A DNA stretch of 64,000 bases, taken from contig DAINXV010000001.1 of the NCBI GenBank assembly GCA_036749735.1, positions 496,001 to 560,000 on the forward strand, in the 5' to 3' direction. The first letter of the stretch is position 1. Each line of letters starts with the position of its first letter. Under the pieces are notes generated by a model that had not been told where the DNA came from, made no database searches, and saw only the letters and a program-made list of their open reading frames with translations. Origin of the DNA: Lawsonella sp012842085. Its GTDB lineage: Bacteria; Actinomycetota; Actinomycetes; Mycobacteriales; Mycobacteriaceae. Positions 59,770-64,000 of the stretch are shown here, one piece after another. The position numbers and the translations under genes are program-made.

Positions 59770-61883
59770 ATGACGTCATCATTTTCGCGTCGTACTTTCT
59801 TACAAGGAGCAGCCGCGGTAGCCGCCACTGGCGCCGTGTTGGCACACCAAACGCCAACCGCCCAAGCGCGGCCCTCCCCGGAACTACCACCCAACCTCTC
59901 AGCAATAAGCCCGCCGGTAAATGGAAGGTGGGCTGCGGTCTTGCCGATATGACAGGAGCGTGTGCAGGGCAAGGAATGATGGGCTTCGCGGCCGCCCATC
60001 AGGTCGCCATGGGTATTCGGCAGCGCTACTTTGCGCGTGCCTTTATTTTCGTTGATCCCGCCACCAAAAAACGCCTGGTGTACGTCAACGTGGACATGGC
60101 CTGCTTCTTCGAGGAGATCCGTTTGCAGGTCCTCGAAAACTTGAAGAAGCGCTTCGGCAACCTCTATCCGTCCGAGCAGCTGTGCATTACAGCTACTCAC
60201 AACCACAACTCGTGCGGCGGTACCTCCAGCAGCTGGGCCTACAACATGGCTGCGAAGGGCTTCCGCCAAAATAGTTTCGATGCGGAAGTCGCCGGCATCA
60301 CGGAATCTATTGAAAGGGCCCACGCCAATATCGCTTCGGCGGAGCTCTACCTGGGCAAGTCGGAACTGTGGAACGCGTCCGTCAACCGCTCCCCTTCTGC
60401 CTTCGCTCTGAATCCGCAAGAAGACAAGGACTACTTCCCGCATGGAATCGATCCGCGGGTGATTGTCCTGCGCATTATACAGAGTGGGAAAGATGTTGGC
60501 GCCATCACCTGGTTCGCCACCCACGGCACCAGCATGACGGAACAAAACCGCTACATTTCCCCCGACAATAAGGGGCTAGCCTCCTACTACTGGGAGCATG
60601 AGGTCTTCGGGGTGGACTATTTGAACGCCTCCAAGGATGTGCCGTTTGTGGCTGCCTTCTCGCAGACCAACACCGGCGACCTGACCCCCAGTTTGTTTGC
60701 GGAGTGGCTGGATCCGAAGGGACCCACCGCGGACAATATTCTGAATGCGCACATTATTGGCAAACGCCAACTCGCTGCGTGTAAGAAGGCCTGGGATAAT
60801 GCCATTCCGCTCACCGGCAGTGGTTTCGAGGTGGCGTTCTCGCACTTCACCATGTCTAACCAGAAGGTGGAGGCACGGTTCTCCTCTACCGGTAAAGACT
60901 CCCGCACCACCCACGCCATTATGGGGTGGACGGCTGCTGCTGCCAGTTTGGAAGACAACCACGTGTCCCAAACCTGGCCCCTAATGAAGGAGGGTGATAA
61001 GGACCCGTTGGCCCCACTATGGCAGGCGCTAGACAACACGGACATTCCGCGTTCGGATCTTTCCTTGCAGGCACCCAAGATTAACTTGCTGCCGCTGGGA
61101 TACATTTTCCCGAAGGGCGTGACGGAGGTGCTGCCGCTGCAGCTGATTCGGCTGGGTGACCTGTACCTGATTTGTGCACCCGCAGAATTCACCATGGTGT
61201 CGGGTCTGCGCACCCGCAAGATTGTGGCGGAGACGCTGGGTGTGGATCTGGAGCAAACCATTTTCCAGGGCTACACCAATAGCTACAACCAGTACGTCAC
61301 CACCCCTGAGGAGTACATGGATCAGCAGTATGAGGGTGGCGCAACCCTCTACGGTGTGGAGACGCTGAACTTGTATCGGCAGAACTTCTACAAGCTGGCG
61401 TTGTGTCTGAAGGCGCATAAGGCGGCGCCGAAGGGCTCCGATGTGGAGATCCCGTGGGGCTCTTTCGATACGCTGCCTAAGGTTCCGGCAGACACCACCC
61501 CTGAGGGGAAGCAGTTTGGTGATGTTTTGGTCCAGCCGAAGACGTTCTACCTGCCGGGACAGCGGGTGACGGTGGACTTTGTGGGCGGCCATCCGAACAA
61601 TAATTTGCATCGCGGTGGCACTTACCATGAGGTGCAGCGTTGGCAGAATGGCCGGTGGGTGCGTGTCTATGACGACACCACCATGGAGACGGTGTTCCAT
61701 TGGGAGCGCCCCGAAAAGTCGCGCAGTGAGTCCATCAACCGGGTGTGGTTCTATGTGCCGAAGGATTGTGCGCCCGGCCGCTACCGGGTGGTGCACTACG
61801 GTGATTCGTGCGACAAGAAAGGCAAGGTGACCCCGTATAAGGGGGTGAGCCGAGTCTTTAGCGTCCGGAAGCAAACCTACTAG
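59770..61883 (+). pseudogene. Secreted neutral ceramidase, Tat signal and catalytic domain in different frames
   Basis: From about 59920 to the stop at 61883 one frame encodes a full neutral/alkaline ceramidase: WKVGCGLADMTGACAGQGMM, the zinc histidine segment ITATHNHNSCGGTSSSWAYN, WFATHGTSMTEQ and FSQTNTGDLTPSLF. It ends with a beta-sandwich domain. Ceramidases split ceramide into fatty acid and sphingosine. The start ATG at 59770 follows CAGGAG and encodes a twin-arginine signal SRRTFLQGAAAVAATGAV ending in AQA, but in another frame that stops at 59952. The catalytic frame itself opens only at a GTG at 59730 without signal or ribosome site. A one-base shift between about 59870 and 59930 separates the parts: mutation, sequencing error or programmed shift. 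The usual nucleophile serine of the GDxS motif is threonine. Confidence 0.85.
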
Positions 61884-61945
61884 CGCGGCGTATTTCACGG
61901 CCCAGCTAAACCCGTAGCTAGCGCCGCATTCCATAACTAAATAGC

Positions 61946-61983
61946 AGAGAGGGACTGTCATCCGTCTGACAGTCCCTCTCTTT
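61946..61983. terminator. Two-way terminator between ceramidase and nrdG
   Basis: AGAGAGGGACTGTCA pairs perfectly with TGACAGTCCCTCTCT around six bases and is followed by TTATG. It lies between two converging genes. Confidence 0.92.
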
Positions 61984-61996
61984 ATGCTGCGGCTTG

Positions 61997-62677
61997 CTAC
62001 TTGGGCTCGTGCAACACTATCTCCCCAGTGGCTAGGGTTTTCTGGATGTCGATAATGCGCTGGTTGGAGGAGCCCCGGAATTTCAGTGTCAGGTCTTTAA
62101 GCGTGTTGACGAATAGTCCGTCCACCAGAATGTCGCACTCTTCCATGAGTTCGCGACGACCCCGGTGCGCCATGATCTGCTCAAAGGTGTAGCCGGAGTA
62201 GACCCAAATATTTTTGTCTACCTCCTTTTTAATGTCCCGCACCACGTCGGTGAGCCACAGGTTTTGCATGGGCTCGCCGCCCAGCAACGTCAACCCCGCC
62301 ACCATTGGTTCCTGCAAGTATTTGATGACCTCGGCGGTGGTGTCGTCGGTCCAGGGGTCGCCCGCGTCAAAGTCCTGGTATTCACCGTTGAAGCAGTCCT
62401 CGCACCGGTGGGTGCAGCCGGTGACGAAGATGCTAGTGCGGATACCTTCCCCGTTGGCCACATCGAAGGCCCTTACTTGGCCATAGTTGCGGCGTTTCGG
62501 GGTGCGGCGCGGCCGCTGGGTGGAGGGGCTAGATGTGTAGTACGCGGGACGAGATTTCTTTAGTGCGTCCCTCGTTCCAGAAGTTCTCTCCAAGGTAGCC
62601 ACAGGTGCGCCGGATGACGGTGAGTCGATCACGGTCCTGGTTGTGGCATTGCGGGCATTCCCAATCGTTGTTGTCAT
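61997..62677 (-). CDS. nrdG: Anaerobic ribonucleotide reductase activating protein
   Basis: This radical-SAM enzyme installs the glycyl radical on NrdD. The core has GIRTSIFVTGCTHRCEDCFN with the CxxxCxxC cluster ligands, TLLGGEPMQNLWL and IWVYSGYTFEQI. The start is uncertain: between the nrdD stop and the core residue NYGQVRAFDVANG there is no ATG, GTG or TTG in frame. The first in-frame ATG with a ribosome-site-like GGGGAG is at 62677 inside nrdD, giving 226 residues with a 65-residue extension unlike the family. Other starts inside nrdD are a GTG at 62602 and a TTG at 62593. Confidence 0.9.
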   Translation of the reverse strand: MTTTIGNARNATTRTVIDSPSSGAPVATLERTSGTRDALKKSRPAYYTSSPSTQRPRRTPKRRNYGQVRAFDVANGEGIRTSIFVTGCTHRCEDCFNGEYQDFDAGDPWTDDTTAEVIKYLQEPMVAGLTLLGGEPMQNLWLTDVVRDIKKEVDKNIWVYSGYTFEQIMAHRGRRELMEECDILVDGLFVNTLKDLTLKFRGSSNQRIIDIQKTLATGEIVLHEPK

Positions 62678-64000
62678 TGACTTTAATCTCCCCATCGAAG
62701 CCGCATTCATGGCAGTAGTCACTCTTGGTGTTGAATTCGGCGTACGTAATGTGGTTGTAGATGTAGCGAACCAGGGTCTCTACTGCTTCCGGGTTCTCAA
62801 TCATGTTTGGGATCTCTGCGTAGGAGATCATGCCGCCCGTGGAGCGCTGCTGGAACTCCGCCTCAAAGTTGAACTTGTCGAAAACAGTAATGTTTTCGCG
62901 CACGTCAACGTGGTAGGAGTTGGTGTAGTAGCCCTTGTCGGTGATGTCTTCGATAGCACCGAAGCGTTGCAGGTCGATGCTGGCGAAGCGGTGGGTGAGG
63001 CTTTCCGCGGGGGTGCCGTAGAGGGCGAATCCCAGTCCGGTTTCTGCCTTCCAGGCGGCGACGGCGTCGGCCATCCGGTTCATAATGGCGAGGGCGAATT
63101 CTTTACCTTCCGGGTCGGTGTGGGAGACCCCTCGCATCAGCTTGGTGGCCTCATAAACACCGATGTACCCCATGGAGATGGTAGCGTAGCCGCCTTCCAT
63201 CAGGTCGCCCACTTTCTCACCCGGCTGGAGGCGGGTGATGGCGCCGTGCTGCCAGTGGATGGGGCTCACATCGGAGGTAATGTCTTTCAGCAGGTTGTAG
63301 CGGAAAAGTAGGGCTTTCTTCACCAGTTCGAGGCGTTTTTCGAAGATGGCCCAGAACTTGTCGTCATCCCCATCGGCCAGGATGGCGATCTGCGGAATGT
63401 TGAGGCTCACAACACCCATGTTGAAGCGGCCGTCAAACACATACTCGCCCTTCTCGTTCTGCCAGGGGGCGAGGAAGGAGCGGCAGCCCATGGGGGCGAA
63501 GACGTTGCCTTCATAGAATTTCCGCATCAGTTTGGCGGAAATGTAGTCCGGGTACATGCGCTTGGCGGTGCACTTGGCAGCCAGTTCGGTGAGGTAGTAG
63601 TACTCACTGTCGGGGTGCACGTTGTGTTCATCCAGCACGTAGATGAGTTTCGGGAAGGCGGGGGTGACGTAAACGTCAGCCTCGTTCTTGATGCCTTCCA
63701 GGCGCTGCAGCAGGATCTCCTCCTGAATCATGGCGGATTCTTCCGCATATTCGGAGTCCGGGTCGAAGTGCATGAAGAGGGTGACGAACGGGGCTTGGCC
63801 GTTGGTCGTCATCAGTGTGTTGATCTGGTACTGGATGGTTTGGATGCCATCCTTCACTTCCTTGCGGGTGCGCTTCCAGGCAATCTCGTGGGCCTTCTGC
63901 ATGTCGGGCTCAATGCCGTAGACTTCCCGCTGCTCCTCAACAACCGCCTTCAGGTACTTGTTGTAGCTTTTGCGGACGTAGGGGGCGAGGATCCGGTCAA
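62529..64000 (-). CDS. nrdD: Anaerobic ribonucleoside-triphosphate reductase (C-terminal part, runs off window)
   Basis: It reduces ribonucleotides to deoxyribonucleotides without oxygen. The visible 490 residues have the class III core (MGCRSFLAPWQNEKGEYVFD, and RFNMGVVSLNIPQIAILADG), the zinc site CHECGFDG and CPQCHNQD, and the glycyl radical loop IRRTCGYLGENFWNEG near the end. The open frame continues to the window edge with DRILAPYVRKSYNKYLKAVV, so the N-terminal ATP-cone and more lie beyond position 64000. Class III enzymes are uncommon in the Mycobacteriales and indicate growth without oxygen. nrdG follows with overlap. Confidence 0.96.
   Translation of the reverse strand, partial: DRILAPYVRKSYNKYLKAVVEEQREVYGIEPDMQKAHEIAWKRTRKEVKDGIQTIQYQINTLMTTNGQAPFVTLFMHFDPDSEYAEESAMIQEEILLQRLEGIKNEADVYVTPAFPKLIYVLDEHNVHPDSEYYYLTELAAKCTAKRMYPDYISAKLMRKFYEGNVFAPMGCRSFLAPWQNEKGEYVFDGRFNMGVVSLNIPQIAILADGDDDKFWAIFEKRLELVKKALLFRYNLLKDITSDVSPIHWQHGAITRLQPGEKVGDLMEGGYATISMGYIGVYEATKLMRGVSHTDPEGKEFALAIMNRMADAVAAWKAETGLGFALYGTPAESLTHRFASIDLQRFGAIEDITDKGYYTNSYHVDVRENITVFDKFNFEAEFQQRSTGGMISYAEIPNMIENPEAVETLVRYIYNHITYAEFNTKSDYCHECGFDGEIKVNDNNDWECPQCHNQDRDRLTVIRRTCGYLGENFWNEGRTKEISSRVLHI

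Noticed and set aside
59730..59920. GTG at 59730 as ceramidase start
   Set aside because: It would give a continuous frame, but there is no ribosome site and the first 60 residues lack a signal peptide, whereas the Tat signal frame at 59770 has both.

Overview
The window looks like chromosomal DNA of a small-genome actinobacterium of the order Mycobacteriales (Corynebacteriales). The evidence is gene order as much as single genes. From holB and topA through an MrfA-type helicase, a Tad pilus cluster, an EphE-like hydrolase, MarP, Nth, a CRP/GlxR regulator, RidA, a DUF4177 protein, a WhiB4-like protein and a metallophosphoesterase, and again at lysC-asd, leuA and murT-gatD, the order follows the one I remember from Mycobacterium tuberculosis, with many genes removed. 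A DUF4185 protein suggests an arabinan-containing wall. Anaerobic ribonucleotide reductase (nrdDG) at the right edge, several secreted lipases and a ceramidase fit a host- or skin-associated facultative anaerobe such as Lawsonella; that name is inference.

Layout. 1-6.7 kb: a fragment of a secreted protein, tRNA-Thr, holB, a PadR regulator with its membrane partner, topA and a conserved protein. 6.7-11.6 kb: a dicarboxylate/amino-acid symporter, two rhodaneses (one a lipoprotein) and the helicase. 11.5-14.4 kb: a compact Tad operon on the minus strand with a 59-residue pilin-like gene and an apparent TadB-TadC fusion. 14.5-24.4 kb: HAD phosphatase, a promoter-to-terminator unit without an identified gene, a GH25 muramidase with a candidate MtrA operator, a holin-like protein, the EphE-like protein, marP, nth, crp, ridA, DUF4177, whiB and a phosphoesterase. 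24.4-30.4 kb: tRNA-Pro, the DUF4185 protein, feoA-feoB-nifU and a YhgE-like membrane protein. 30.5-36.8 kb: a complete Mrp Na+/H+ antiporter operon (A/B fused, C-G). 36.8-44.5 kb: catalase, lysC-asd, a secreted alpha/beta hydrolase, a DMT transporter and a cation efflux protein.

44.6-54.9 kb: leuA behind a Leu-codon leader peptide and attenuator, a secreted chymotrypsin-like protease, two paralogous secreted lipases, an AspT-type exchanger, murT-gatD (lipid II amidation) and an SGNH esterase. 55.2-64 kb: pntB-pntAB-pntAA transhydrogenase, purT, a Tat-secreted neutral ceramidase whose signal peptide and catalytic domain lie in different frames, then nrdG and nrdD, the latter running off the window.

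Functional themes are host lipid degradation (lipases, SGNH esterase, ceramidase), wall turnover and modification (GH25, DUF4185, MurT/GatD, MarP), ion and redox balance (Mrp, Pnt, Feo, catalase) and aspartate/leucine biosynthesis. No CRISPR array, insertion sequence, prophage or toxin-antitoxin module was seen. The most unusual items are sequence-level departures: a frameshifted ceramidase, a MurT without zinc-ribbon cysteines, an EphE-like protein lacking nucleophile and histidine, a TadB-TadC fusion, and a WhiB gene whose tail overlaps the next gene.
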